Shown one piece after another: positions 1 to 9,074 of a DNA stretch of 64,000 nt (position 1 is its first letter; the number at the start of each line of letters is the position of its first letter). This DNA comes from Sphingobacteriaceae bacterium DW12 (lineage in GTDB: Bacteria > Bacteroidota > Bacteroidia > Sphingobacteriales > Sphingobacteriaceae): the NCBI GenBank assembly GCA_000783305.1, contig JROE01000005.1, positions 186,001 through 250,000 on the forward strand. Reading direction: 5' to 3'. The notes beneath the pieces are model-generated. The model made no database searches and was not told the DNA's origin. It saw only the letters and a list, made by a program, of their open reading frames with translations. The position numbers and the translations under genes were made by a program.

Positions 1-248
1 CGGCGGATGCCGAAAGGATAAGACAATTCTCTGCCCCATTTTTTGAACTGTATCCAGCGGCCTGGCATCAACAATTCGACGGTGGACATGTGTGGATTAC
101 CGCACTAGGGCATGATAAGGAGGTTTATGAAGATCCTACTTTTGTGACACATATCCTTCAGGGGATTGACTTTGTGGCGGGTCAGGTGAAAAAGCTCGAT
201 TATAGTAGAGCATATGCTGATTCAAGAGATACCCCAGTGCGCTACTAA
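1..248 (+). CDS. ThuA-like domain protein, 3' end only
   Basis: The gene enters from the left edge and ends at TAA 246-248; the readable frame starts at base 3 and gives 81 residues. The end carries a pattern typical of the C-terminus of ThuA-like (trehalose-utilisation, class I glutamine amidotransferase-like fold) proteins: GGHVWITALGHDKEVYEDP, then THILQGIDFVAGQ. The family's reaction is not established. It lies 18 nt upstream of an exported Gfo/Idh/MocA oxidoreductase on the same strand, a pairing common in Bacteroidota sugar loci, so a shared operon and a role in glycoside or sugar-acid turnover are inferred. The start, any signal peptide and the N-terminal half are outside the window. 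Confidence 0.75.
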   Translation, partial: ADAERIRQFSAPFFELYPAAWHQQFDGGHVWITALGHDKEVYEDPTFVTHILQGIDFVAGQVKKLDYSRAYADSRDTPVRY

Positions 249-266
249 TCGATATATAAAAACCAT

Positions 267-1712
267 ATGCAAATTTCGAATATGAGTATAAAAAATAAAA
301 TGAGTTATAGCAGACGGGAGTTTGTGAAAACGGGGGTGCTAGGTGCTGCCGCGTCGGTTGCAGCGATAGGCTTTCCGACCATCGTTCCGGCTTCAGTTTT
401 TGGGAAGAATGCACCAAGTAATAAAATCAATATCGGGCAGATAGGTTGTGGACGAATAGCAATCACCCATGATTTGGTCGAAACGTTCAAACATGGCAAT
501 GCTCATATTATGGCCATTGCAGATGTGGACCGTTATCGATTGGAAAGCGGTAAAAAAATGGTAGAGGGATGGTATACAAAGAAAACGGGAAGTTCGACCT
601 ATGTCGATGTACAGATGTATGATAATTATCAAGATTTGATTGCCAACAAGGATATCGATGCTGTAATCATCAGTACTCCCGATCATTGGCATGCTCAGCC
701 AGCAATAGAAGCAGCTCTGGTAGGGAAGCACATTTATCTGCAAAAACCCACCTCGCTGACCATTGAAGAAGGACGGCAGATGAGTGATATTGTGCGGAAG
801 ACCGGTGTGGTATTTCAGCTTGGTAGTCAACAACGCTCTATCAATCCCTTCCCTCAGTTTAAGAATGCGTGTGAATTGGTGAGGAATGGTCGGATAGGTA
901 AGCTCAAGAGCGTACAAATAGGTCTTCCTGCAGATCCTTCAGGTGGGGTGGCCACGGAGATGCCTATACCCGTGGGCTTGAACTACGATATGTGGCTAGG
1001 GTCGACACCTCATATCTATTATGCCGAAGATCGTGTCCACTCGCCTACAGATATTGGGTCAAGGGGTGGGTGGTTGAGATTAGAACAATTTGGTGCGGGT
1101 ATGATTACAGGGTGGGGTGTACATCATATTGATATTGCCCATTGGGGCATGGACACAGAACTCACTGGGCCTATAGAGGTGGAGGCTCATGCTGACTTTC
1201 CCAAATCAGGATTATGGAATGTGCATGGTGACTATCAAGTGCATGCAAAGTATGCCAATGGAGTAGATATGTATATGGATAGCAAATACCCAAATGGAGT
1301 CAAATTTGAGGGAACGAATGGTTGGATATTTGTGACAAGGGGAAATGTTGGAGTGACGGCTTCTGACCCAGGAGCAGGTGGTCCTCCAAGTAAGGTATTT
1401 CATGCAAGTGATCCTAAGATATTGAGTTCGAGGATTGAGCCGAACGAAATACATCTCTACGAAAGTCAAGAGCAACATGCTAATTGGTTAGACTGTATCA
1501 AGAGTGGGAAGGTGACGGTTAGTCCGGTGGAAGTGGCGCACCGCTCATGCAGTGCCTGCTTGGTAGCGCATGTGGCTATGAAGTTTAATAAAAAGTTATA
1601 CTGGGACCCTAAGACAGAGGTGTTTAAAGATAATGTAGAGGCAAACAAATTATTGTCTAGACCGCAAAGATATCCATATGGGACTAATTATATCCTCGAG
1701 AAAAATGGCTAA
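267..1712 (+). CDS. Gfo/Idh/MocA family oxidoreductase with Tat signal
   Basis: This is a NAD(P)-dependent sugar/inositol dehydrogenase-type protein of up to 481 residues. A twin-arginine signal (SRREF at residues 15-19, then an Ala/Val-rich stretch to about 43) predicts export in folded form with bound cofactor. The Rossmann glycine motif GQIGCGRIA is at 57-65, DHWH at 139-142 and QKP at 159-161, the variant of the family's EKP signature that carries the catalytic-site lysine. In-frame ATGs at 267, 282 and 300 are all possible starts; 300 gives the shortest Tat n-region. It follows the ThuA-like gene and overlaps or abuts the next oxidoreductase. The substrate is not deducible; periplasmic oxidation of a glycoside or sugar is inferred from the locus. 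Confidence 0.85.
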   Translation: MQISNMSIKNKMSYSRREFVKTGVLGAAASVAAIGFPTIVPASVFGKNAPSNKINIGQIGCGRIAITHDLVETFKHGNAHIMAIADVDRYRLESGKKMVEGWYTKKTGSSTYVDVQMYDNYQDLIANKDIDAVIISTPDHWHAQPAIEAALVGKHIYLQKPTSLTIEEGRQMSDIVRKTGVVFQLGSQQRSINPFPQFKNACELVRNGRIGKLKSVQIGLPADPSGGVATEMPIPVGLNYDMWLGSTPHIYYAEDRVHSPTDIGSRGGWLRLEQFGAGMITGWGVHHIDIAHWGMDTELTGPIEVEAHADFPKSGLWNVHGDYQVHAKYANGVDMYMDSKYPNGVKFEGTNGWIFVTRGNVGVTASDPGAGGPPSKVFHASDPKILSSRIEPNEIHLYESQEQHANWLDCIKSGKVTVSPVEVAHRSCSACLVAHVAMKFNKKLYWDPKTEVFKDNVEANKLLSRPQRYPYGTNYILEKNG

Positions 1713-3084
1713 AATGAAAAGTAGACTATTTGCGCTCCCCTTGGCCTTGATGATGGCAGGTTGTATGCAATCAAAGAGCGGAAAAGAGCATGGAGTAAGG
1801 TTTATCACCCTGGATCCTGGACACTTTCATGCTGCACTTGTCCAAAAATCGATGTATCCAGATACAGATACAACGGTATGGGTGTATGCACCCAAAGGAA
1901 AGGATGTAGAGCTGCACTTGGAAAAGATAAATGCCTACAATAGACGTGATGACAATCCCACTACTTGGAAAGAAGAGGTGTATCTTGGAGACGATTATCT
2001 TGAAAAAATGTTAGCCGAAAAGAAAGGAAATGTCGTTGTGTTGGCCGGTAACAATAAAAGGAAAATGGATTATATCGGTGAATCTGTCCATGCAGGTTTG
2101 AATGTCTTAGCAGACAAGCCCATGGCCATCAATAAGGAGGGCTTTGAAAAATTAAAAGCTGCATTTAAAGTTGCTGAAGAAAAGGAAGTCCTTTTATACG
2201 ATATTATGACCGAACGGTACGAGATTACGACTATATTACAGAAGGAGTTCTCTATGTTGAACTCCCTTTTTGGGACGCTAGAAAAAGGAACTATAGACAA
2301 TCCAGCTGTAACCAAAGAAAGTGTGCATTATTTCTACAAGCACGTCTCTGGTAGTCCGTTGGTTCGGCCAGTTTGGTTTATGGATGTGGAGCAGGAGGGA
2401 GAGGGGATTGTGGATGTCACTACACATTTGGTCGATCTCGTACAGTGGGAGTGCTTTCCTGAACAAGTAATCAACTATCAGGATGACATTCAATTATTGT
2501 CTGCGATCAGATCAAGCACCGACCTCTCATTAAGTGAATTTAGTGCGGTAACTAAGTCTGAAGTATTTCCAGATTTTCTCAAAAAGGATGTCGTACAGGA
2601 TAGTATTCTGCAGGTGTATGCGAATGGGGAAATCAATTATAGGATAAAAGGAGTACACGCCAAAGTGTCGGTCAAATGGGAATATAGGGCCCCTGAAGGT
2701 ACAGGTGATACTCATTATTCTATTATGAGAGGTAGTCGGGCAAACTTGATTATCCGTCAGGGGGCGGAAGAAAAATACAAACCACAATTGTATATCGAGC
2801 CTGTTAATACGGCAGATGAAGGATTTGAATCAATATTGATAGGACAATTGAAAGAGATGCAGACAAGATATCCCGGAATCGCGGTTCATAAAACTGCGAA
2901 AGGATGGTGGGTGAGTGTGCCAGAAGAGCTTAAAGAGGGACATGAACGACATTTTGAGCGGGTGACGAATAAATTTTTACAGTATCTTCAACATCAGGAT
3001 ATGCCACATTGGGAAGTGCCCAATATGATTGCTAAATACTATGTGACCACGTCAGCTCTTGAATTGGCGAAAGGTAAAGATTAA
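1705..3084 (+). CDS. Gfo/Idh/MocA-like oxidoreductase lipoprotein
   Basis: The start at 1705 (MAKMKSRLF) or 1714 (MKSRLF) gives a classical lipoprotein signal ending LMMAGC. The longer ATG at 1678 would put a hydrophilic tail before the signal, so I reject it. The coding start overlaps the stop of the previous oxidoreductase (TAA 1710-1712) by a few bases, which suggests translational coupling. The mature protein has a divergent NAD-binding half (FITLDPGHFHAAL), an ADKPM motif where the family normally has EKP, and a long C-terminal part resembling the 'putative oxidoreductase C-terminal' domain family. Anchoring in the envelope beside a Tat-exported paralogue suggests the two act on the same sugar-derived substrate. 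The exact reaction is unknown. Confidence 0.8.
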   Translation: MAKMKSRLFALPLALMMAGCMQSKSGKEHGVRFITLDPGHFHAALVQKSMYPDTDTTVWVYAPKGKDVELHLEKINAYNRRDDNPTTWKEEVYLGDDYLEKMLAEKKGNVVVLAGNNKRKMDYIGESVHAGLNVLADKPMAINKEGFEKLKAAFKVAEEKEVLLYDIMTERYEITTILQKEFSMLNSLFGTLEKGTIDNPAVTKESVHYFYKHVSGSPLVRPVWFMDVEQEGEGIVDVTTHLVDLVQWECFPEQVINYQDDIQLLSAIRSSTDLSLSEFSAVTKSEVFPDFLKKDVVQDSILQVYANGEINYRIKGVHAKVSVKWEYRAPEGTGDTHYSIMRGSRANLIIRQGAEEKYKPQLYIEPVNTADEGFESILIGQLKEMQTRYPGIAVHKTAKGWWVSVPEELKEGHERHFERVTNKFLQYLQHQDMPHWEVPNMIAKYYVTTSALELAKGKD

Positions 3085-3226
3085 GTGCATGTAGTAGGTT
3101 GACGATGGACAGGTAAATAGGGCAGAAGAGGGCGTGATTGATGGGATATGGTTTCTTTTATATCTGAATGTAGTCGTAGTTCTTTGAAAATCATTTGTTT
3201 CAATATTTTTTAATTAAAGGGTATTG

Positions 3227-3266
3227 GACAAAGCGTAATCGCTCGGACACGATGCCTTGTCTTTTT
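3227..3266 (+). terminator. possible rho-independent terminator
   Basis: GACAAAGC (3227-3234) can pair with GCCTTGTC (3254-3261), seven pairs of eight with one A/C mismatch, around a 19-nt loop; five T follow at once (3262-3266). The long loop and the mismatch keep confidence modest. Confidence 0.4.
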
Positions 3267-3420
3267 ATGAAATCTTTTGACTCTTGTATAGGAAATTGAC
3301 GGTTGTAAATCTATTGGCCAGCTTTATAATATCTCAACTGCTACTGTAACAGGGATATAAGAAATAACTTGCTATTGATACGTTACTAAAGAGTAGTAAT
3401 ACATTAAATTTTTCTTTGCT

Positions 3421-3443
3421 TTTGTTGGATATAATCCATCAAA
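3421..3443. promoter_or_regulatory. 23-bp inverted repeat upstream of ECF sigma gene
   Basis: TTTGTTGGAT (3421-3430), spacer ATA, ATCCATCAAA (3434-3443). Nine of ten positions are complementary, giving an almost perfect dyad typical in size of a dimeric regulator operator. It sits 128 bp before the sigma factor start. No cognate regulator is encoded nearby. Confidence 0.4.
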
Positions 3444-3571
3444 GCTATTGTTTTTTTGCTATTTTGGGTGGGTATTTTCTGGAGTTTATACCCTGATAAT
3501 TATTAAAGAGGAACTTATTTTTCAATACTTGTAATTCAATTATTGAGCGTACTGGCTGGCCAATATTTATA

Positions 3572-4162
3572 ATGAACTATACGGAATTTACAGATGCTGT
3601 ACTTATCTCTCTTGTGAAGCAGCGAGATAGACAAGCTTTTGCTGAGATTTATGATCGATATGCGATGTTGATTTATTATAGGATCAACCTTATGATTCGA
3701 GATGAAGACACGACAAAGGATTTGGTGCAAGATCTCTTTACTTCTATTTGGAGTAAATCTGACATGATTAGGGAAGATGCCAATCTAGGAGGATACCTGT
3801 ATATCGCATCCAAAAATCGTGTACTGAAACTTATACAAAAAGGTAAGACCAAAAGTGACTATCTAAATGAGTTGGGAAGGTATAGCCTACATATAAACTA
3901 TGACACTGTAGAGGGTATTGACGAAAGAGAGTTGATGCTATTGATTACCCAAGAGATCGCAAAATTGCCTCCGAAGATGCGGGAGGTATTTCAGTTAAGT
4001 CGGATTGAGGACCTTTCTCATAAGGAGATTGCCGAAAAACTTGGAATCAGCGAGGGTACCGTTCGTAAACAGGTACAGTATGCATTACGTATTCTGAAAG
4101 AAAAGCTTGCTCATCATAGTGCTTATAGCCTTTTCTTTGTCCTTCTATTTCGATCATATTGA
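3572..4162 (+). CDS. ECF RNA polymerase sigma factor (Bacteroidota expansion type)
   Basis: A protein of 196 residues with the two ECF domains. Region 2 holds YDRYAMLIYYRINLMI followed by DLVQDLFTSIW (core-polymerase and -10 binding). Region 4 holds LPPKMREVFQLSR, then HKEIAEKLGISEGTVRKQV (helix-turn-helix for -35 recognition). It is followed by a FecR anti-sigma gene, then susC with an STN domain, the standard outer-membrane-to-cytoplasm signalling chain of Bacteroidota glycan loci. It probably drives transcription of susC, susD and the hydrolases. The C-terminal tail (HSAYSLFFVLLFRSY) is hydrophobic, as often seen in this subfamily. Confidence 0.93.
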   Translation: MNYTEFTDAVLISLVKQRDRQAFAEIYDRYAMLIYYRINLMIRDEDTTKDLVQDLFTSIWSKSDMIREDANLGGYLYIASKNRVLKLIQKGKTKSDYLNELGRYSLHINYDTVEGIDERELMLLITQEIAKLPPKMREVFQLSRIEDLSHKEIAEKLGISEGTVRKQVQYALRILKEKLAHHSAYSLFFVLLFRSY

Positions 4163-4287
4163 AACTTTTGATATCCCCAATTATCCGGACCTAATCTTAT
4201 CAAAAAAATATTTTTAATTCATCTACCCCATCGATTGCCTTCGAGGGTATTATAGATAGACAGCATACCGCTGTTGATAACCAATAT

Positions 4288-5421
4288 ATGCACAGGGAAA
4301 TAGGAAAACAGCTTTTAGATAGATATTTAGACGGATCCGCTACCGAAGCCGAATGCAAAGTCGTGGATAGTTGGTATGCAACTCAAGGGTTCAAAAGCAT
4401 GTCATCTTTCGATAATATGGAGGACTATGAGCGGATAAAGAAAGAAATGTGGGAAGCGCTGAGAAGGGATGGGGAGTATACTCAAATTCGTCGCCTTCGA
4501 TGGCGATACGCTACAGCGGTCGCTGCGCTACTATTGATTGGGTTCGTTTGGTTCTATGCAAATAAAGAGCAATCGCCTAATGGTGAACTTCCTGTTGTGG
4601 AGCGGGGGGTCAAGCCCGGGACAATAGGTGCAACACTTACACTAGCTGATGGACGAAAGATTAAGCTGGCTGAGGCTAATGCCGGAGAGCTTGCGGAAAC
4701 CTCTGGAGTCACGGTCTCTAAATCCAAAGATGGTTTGCTGGTGTACGAAATTAAGTCAATAAATTCCGAGGTTTCAGCAGGACAGTCGAATACATTGTCT
4801 ACCTCCAAGGGGGAGACCTATATGATGATTCTTCCCGATCAATCGAAAGTGTGGCTCAATGCGGCATCTAGTTTGACTTTTCAGACCAATATCAAATATG
4901 GCGGCTTTAGAAAGGTTAAATTAAAGGGAGAGGCCTATTTTGAAGTGGCTCAGGACAAGCTTCCATTTGTCGTGGAAACTAGTTCTCAGAGCGTTGACGT
5001 ATTGGGTACTCACTTTAATATTGACGCCTATAATGAGCAAGAGGGCGTCAAGACTACACTGCTGGAAGGTGCCGTGCGGATTACCTCAGGGTCACATCAG
5101 CAGTACTTAAAACCTGGTCAACAGGCCATCAACCGAGGAGGTCTATTGACCGTTCATGATCAAGATACCGAGTCGGCCGTTGCCTGGAAAGACGGTTATT
5201 TCAAGTTTAATGATAACTTAAAGACCGTCATGCAGGTATTAGCACGTTGGTATGATGTTGAGTTGGTGTTTGCACCAGATGCACCTATACAGACTAAACT
5301 TTGGGGATATATATCGCGTGCAAACAATTTAGATGATGTGTTGAGACAATTGGAACGAACCAACCAAGTTAGTTTCGCGATTGTAGGTCGCAAAGTAATT
5401 GTCAATAAAGCCAAATATTAA
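4288..5421 (+). CDS. FecR-type anti-sigma factor
   Basis: A 377-residue inner-membrane protein with one transmembrane segment (about residues 73-91, ending in FVWFYANK). The cytoplasmic N-terminus would hold the sigma factor. The periplasmic part has the FecR domain (GETYMMILPDQSKVWLNAAS, then VKLKGEAYFEVA and VDVLGTHFNIDAY) and a C-terminal DUF4974 domain (FNDNLKTVMQVLARWYDVEL to the end), which has an STN-like fold. It lies 125 bp after the sigma gene and before susC. Signal flow by analogy with FecA/FecR/FecI: substrate on SusC, STN contact with FecR, release of sigma. Confidence 0.93.
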   Translation: MHREIGKQLLDRYLDGSATEAECKVVDSWYATQGFKSMSSFDNMEDYERIKKEMWEALRRDGEYTQIRRLRWRYATAVAALLLIGFVWFYANKEQSPNGELPVVERGVKPGTIGATLTLADGRKIKLAEANAGELAETSGVTVSKSKDGLLVYEIKSINSEVSAGQSNTLSTSKGETYMMILPDQSKVWLNAASSLTFQTNIKYGGFRKVKLKGEAYFEVAQDKLPFVVETSSQSVDVLGTHFNIDAYNEQEGVKTTLLEGAVRITSGSHQQYLKPGQQAINRGGLLTVHDQDTESAVAWKDGYFKFNDNLKTVMQVLARWYDVELVFAPDAPIQTKLWGYISRANNLDDVLRQLERTNQVSFAIVGRKVIVNKAKY

Positions 5422-5612
5422 CCAATAAATCCAAATTAAAATGAAAAATATAGCAAGAGATCCTTAGGTATATTCCTAGGTAAGTACGACTACAATAAAA
5501 GCCGCAAAGTGTACCACCACTTTACGGCCAATCTGTGGAGTCGTTTTTACTGTCAAATCTGTCCTACTGATTAACAATTATTTACTAAACAACTTAACCA
5601 CTTTCCAAAGTT
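5422..5612. other. 191-bp leader region of susC
   Basis: Contains an abortive 8-codon reading frame starting ATGAAAAATATAGC at 5441 and ending TAG 5465-5467, and a strong hairpin at 5501-5528. The susC start follows a long AT-rich stretch. No recognisable TAnnTTTG promoter was found; an ECF-type promoter read by the upstream sigma factor is expected but its motif cannot be named. Confidence 0.5.
5501..5528 (+). promoter_or_regulatory. hairpin in susC 5' leader
   Basis: GCCGCAAAGTG (5501-5511) pairs with CACTTTACGGC (5518-5528) around loop TACCAC: ten of eleven pairs, one C/A mismatch. No T-run follows, so it is not a typical terminator. It may be an mRNA structure controlling susC translation or stability, or a protein-binding dyad. 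Confidence 0.45.
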
Positions 5613-8600
5613 ATGAAAAAAAATACTTTTCGTAAGGTAGGGCGACGCATGTTATTGCCGCCCAAATCATTACTCATTATGAAATTGACATTTATCTTAT
5701 TAATTGGCTTTTTGACTCAAGTCTCTGCCAATACGTTCGGACAGAACGTGTCATTAAATCAGACCAATGCCTCTTTAGAAATCCTAATCAAACAACTGCG
5801 TACCCAAACTGGATATGACTTTCTATTAGATAGTGAAGTCTTGAAAGACGCACAGAAATTTGATATCCAATTGAAGAACGTGCAGCTGGAACAGGCTCTG
5901 GAAGCTATTGTGTATAATCGGAATTTGAAATACTCCATCGAGGGCAAATCGGTGGTCATCACTAAAGGTAGACCTATGGCAATACCCGTTGCCACTAGTC
6001 CAGTTGTTCAACAGGAAATCTCGGGTATCGTGAAGACTGCTGACGGGCAGCCGTTAGCAGGCGCGACTATTAAGGTCAAGAACGGCTCTCAAAGTGCTAT
6101 GAGCGGGCCTGACGGAAAGTTTACAATACCAGTCAAGGAACGAGATGTGATTCTTGTGGTTTCTTTTTTGGGGTATGTCAATCAAGAGATACGGGCATCC
6201 TTAGGGACAATGGCTACCATTCAATTGATAGACCGTGAAAGCGGATTAGAAGAAGTTGTTGTAATAGGTTATGGTAGCATTAAGAAGCAGGCTGTTACAG
6301 GGGCCGTAGCACAAGCAGACCTCAAATCTTATGATAAAGTACCTGTAAATAACATTATGGAAACTCTCAAGGGGACAGTTGCAGGATTGAATGTCGGAGA
6401 GGCCAACCAGGCTGGGGGTGTTCCGGGATTTACAATTAGAGGAACCAATACTATTGCAGCGTCGAGCTCTCCACTAATAGTACTAGATGGTGCTATTTTC
6501 AACGGATCAATGGCTGATATCTCTCCATCAGATGTGGAAAGTGTCACGGTATTGAAGGATGCAAGTGCTGCGGCAGTCTATGGCTCTCGTTCAGCAAATG
6601 GTGTTATTTTAATTGAAACAAAAAAAGGATCCAGTCTTGATGGAAAGCCCAAATTTGAAATTAATACGAGTTACGGTTCCATTAGCGAATTGGAACGTTT
6701 GAAAGTCTATGATGCAAAGGGATATATTCAACGGCTATATGATGTTTTGAGGGATAATGGTACTACATTGACGTTTGATCAAACGCCAAGTTTTTTGCAA
6801 GAAATTGAGAAAAAGAACTATGATGCCACCTCCGACCATCAGGCTACGTTGCCCGATCCTTATGACCCATTCCGGCAAAGGGGATTTAATAAAAATACCT
6901 CCGTCAGTGTATCGCAGCGGACTGATAAAATGAGCTATTTCCTATCTGGAAATTATGTAGATCAGCGTGGAGTGATTGTCAATGACCAATTTAAACATTA
7001 TGGTCTGCGGCTTAATCTCGAATCCAAGGTGACGGATTGGTGGACATTAGGAGTCAAATCCTATTACAGCTATCGTGATTATCCTGATGGTAGGATATAT
7101 GGTACCGGTGAGGGTGGCAGTAGCCCTTCGTTATTCAGCCCTTATGCTAGCTTGTATGACGTGGACGGTAGTTACTTAATGTATCCGCAATCTACCACTT
7201 CTATGGTCAATCCCTTTTTAGTGTTACCGACGGAAGCCTATAATCGGACCAACAATTTAAATGGGATATTGACAAGTACTATCCGCGTACCATGGATAGA
7301 GGGCTTGACCTATACTATCAATTATTCCAAGACATTGAATATGGCTGAAACCGGTTCTTTCTATGGTTTGCATACCTTCTCGGGTTTAGCTCCAAAAGGC
7401 AAGGGTTCTCGCGATTATAGCCGCAGTACATATACCCTATTCGATCATATTATTAAATATAATAAGACATTCCTGGACGTACATAGCATTGACTTGACGT
7501 TGTTGCATTCCAGCCAAAAAGCACAATCATACGGGCAAGTGTCTGCTGCATCGGGGTTTGATAATGACCAATTGGGGACTTATCGCTTATCTGCTGGAGC
7601 CATTCAGAATGCCTCTAGTTCCGGTGGCGAGAACGAGGGAGTCGGTCAGATGGCCCGATTGACATATTCCTACGATGATAGGTATACCTTGACCGGGACG
7701 GTAAGACGAGATGGTTATTCGGCTTTTTCAGCCAATCATAAATATGGAACCTTCGGATCAGTAGGTGCAAATTGGAACATAGCCCGCGAAAAATTTATGG
7801 AGCATACCAATATATTTAGTGCATTAGCTGTGCGTGCGTCCTATGGTACCAATGGTAATCAATCTATTGCACCATATAGCACCCTTTCTAAGATTTCCAA
7901 TGGCTACTATTTTTATCAAGGGGATGCGAATTATACCTATGCACAATATGTTGGCTCACTCGGGAATGACGATTTGGTCTGGGAGTCTACTACGGGGTTA
8001 AATGGTGGTATAGATTTTGGAATTCTAACGGGTAGGATTTCCGGATCTATTGACGGCTATCTTACTCATACTAATAATTTGGCTTTTACTTTGCCGCTTC
8101 CAGGATCATCGGGGTTTTCGACCATCACGGCGAATGCTGGAGAAATTCAAAACAAAGGGCTAGAAATCAATCTAAGGTCGTTGAATATAGAAAGTGGTAA
8201 ATTCAGCTGGTCCTCCAGTGCTTCATTTTCTCTGAATAGAAATAAAGTAACCCGTTTGTTAGGTGATAAGGATGGAGACGGAGTAGAGGATGACATTATT
8301 TCTTCCAACCTATTTATCGGCAAATCCTTAACAACCGTATATGGATATCGGGTCGTGGGTATGTGGCAACAGGAGGATGTAGACAATGGTACCATCTTGG
8401 CAGGGTTTAAACCCGGTCATTATAAGTTGAATGACGTTAATGGAGATGGTAAGATTACATCGGATGCGGATCGAGAATTTTTAGGGGATTCAAATGCTAA
8501 TTTTAGATGGAGCTTCACCAATACATTTAGTTACGGTAAGCTATCTCTATTGGTCTATCTAAATTCTATCTGGGGTGGTAATAATTGGTTCATCAATGGT

Positions 8601-8972
8601 GGTAATACGCCTTGGAACGACGGCTATATTAATAGAGGTGATCTCAATCATCCTGTATATGATTATTGGACACCCGAGAATACCTCCGCCGAATTCCCTC
8701 GTCCAAGTTATAACGCAGATGCGGCCGCTAAAGCGCCCAAATATTATGATAGGAGTTTTATTAGGTTACAGAAAATGGCATTGTCTTACAATGCTACGGA
8801 ACATGTAAAAAAATATGGTATCCACGGTTTAAACGTTTCTGTAAGTGGAGATAATTTGGGAACCTATTCGCCACATTGGATTGGTCTAGATGCTGCCACA
8901 GGAAGTGGGCTTACAGTAAGCTCGATCCCTTCTCTTCGCACCTTCACCATGGGGCTTAATGTAACCTTTTAA
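5613..8972 (+). CDS. SusC/RagA-family TonB-linked outer-membrane transporter with STN domain
   Basis: A protein of 1119 residues. In order: an N-terminal extension and signal sequence to about residue 43, an STN domain (about 50-115) that talks to FecR, a carboxypeptidase-regulatory-like beta-sandwich (about 133-205, starting SGIVKTADGQPLAGATIKVK), a TonB-box-like EEVVVIGYG near 213, the plug with VLKDASAAAVYGSRSANGV, and a 22-strand-type barrel ending in TMGLNVTF with a terminal aromatic residue. Such proteins import oligosaccharides across the outer membrane with a SusD lid and TonB energy. The STN domain fits the sigma/FecR genes immediately upstream. SusD follows 102 bp later. The substrate cannot be read from sequence. 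Confidence 0.95.
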   Translation: MKKNTFRKVGRRMLLPPKSLLIMKLTFILLIGFLTQVSANTFGQNVSLNQTNASLEILIKQLRTQTGYDFLLDSEVLKDAQKFDIQLKNVQLEQALEAIVYNRNLKYSIEGKSVVITKGRPMAIPVATSPVVQQEISGIVKTADGQPLAGATIKVKNGSQSAMSGPDGKFTIPVKERDVILVVSFLGYVNQEIRASLGTMATIQLIDRESGLEEVVVIGYGSIKKQAVTGAVAQADLKSYDKVPVNNIMETLKGTVAGLNVGEANQAGGVPGFTIRGTNTIAASSSPLIVLDGAIFNGSMADISPSDVESVTVLKDASAAAVYGSRSANGVILIETKKGSSLDGKPKFEINTSYGSISELERLKVYDAKGYIQRLYDVLRDNGTTLTFDQTPSFLQEIEKKNYDATSDHQATLPDPYDPFRQRGFNKNTSVSVSQRTDKMSYFLSGNYVDQRGVIVNDQFKHYGLRLNLESKVTDWWTLGVKSYYSYRDYPDGRIYGTGEGGSSPSLFSPYASLYDVDGSYLMYPQSTTSMVNPFLVLPTEAYNRTNNLNGILTSTIRVPWIEGLTYTINYSKTLNMAETGSFYGLHTFSGLAPKGKGSRDYSRSTYTLFDHIIKYNKTFLDVHSIDLTLLHSSQKAQSYGQVSAASGFDNDQLGTYRLSAGAIQNASSSGGENEGVGQMARLTYSYDDRYTLTGTVRRDGYSAFSANHKYGTFGSVGANWNIAREKFMEHTNIFSALAVRASYGTNGNQSIAPYSTLSKISNGYYFYQGDANYTYAQYVGSLGNDDLVWESTTGLNGGIDFGILTGRISGSIDGYLTHTNNLAFTLPLPGSSGFSTITANAGEIQNKGLEINLRSLNIESGKFSWSSSASFSLNRNKVTRLLGDKDGDGVEDDIISSNLFIGKSLTTVYGYRVVGMWQQEDVDNGTILAGFKPGHYKLNDVNGDGKITSDADREFLGDSNANFRWSFTNTFSYGKLSLLVYLNSIWGGNNWFINGGNTPWNDGYINRGDLNHPVYDYWTPENTSAEFPRPSYNADAAAKAPKYYDRSFIRLQKMALSYNATEHVKKYGIHGLNVSVSGDNLGTYSPHWIGLDAATGSGLTVSSIPSLRTFTMGLNVTF

Positions 8973-8987
8973 TGATAAAGATTATGA

Positions 8988-9040
8988 AATATCCAAATAG
9001 CAAAAGCAGTACAAATACGAATGAATTTAGTTTGGATATT
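8988..9040 (+). promoter_or_regulatory. 10-bp perfect inverted repeat between susC and susD
   Basis: AATATCCAAA (8988-8997) and TTTGGATATT (9031-9040) are exactly complementary, 33 nt apart, between the susC stop and the susD start. It could form an mRNA stem setting the susC:susD ratio. A 23-codon reading frame (8984-9055) spans it, but I see no support for it as a gene. Confidence 0.35.
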
Positions 9041-9074
9041 CCATATGACAGATGAAAAATAAAATTAAACACAT

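Larger units (their letters stand above)
3085..3571. other. 487-bp intergenic region between oxidoreductase genes and sigma factor gene
   Basis: No convincing gene. It holds a plausible terminator (3227-3266) for the upstream operon and a 23-bp near-perfect inverted repeat (3421-3443), listed separately. The rest is AT-rich. I could not find a clean TAnnTTTG promoter for the sigma factor gene. Confidence 0.6.

Noticed and set aside
393..917. Minus-strand frame of 174 codons opposite the Gfo/Idh/MocA gene
   Set aside because: It lies wholly antisense to a well-supported gene and its product has no recognisable motif.
5441..5467. Eight-codon frame as a true leader gene of susC
   Set aside because: Too short to support; listed only as a curiosity of the leader.
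8984..9055. 23-codon frame between susC and susD
   Set aside because: No similarity and it overlaps an inverted repeat; probably chance.
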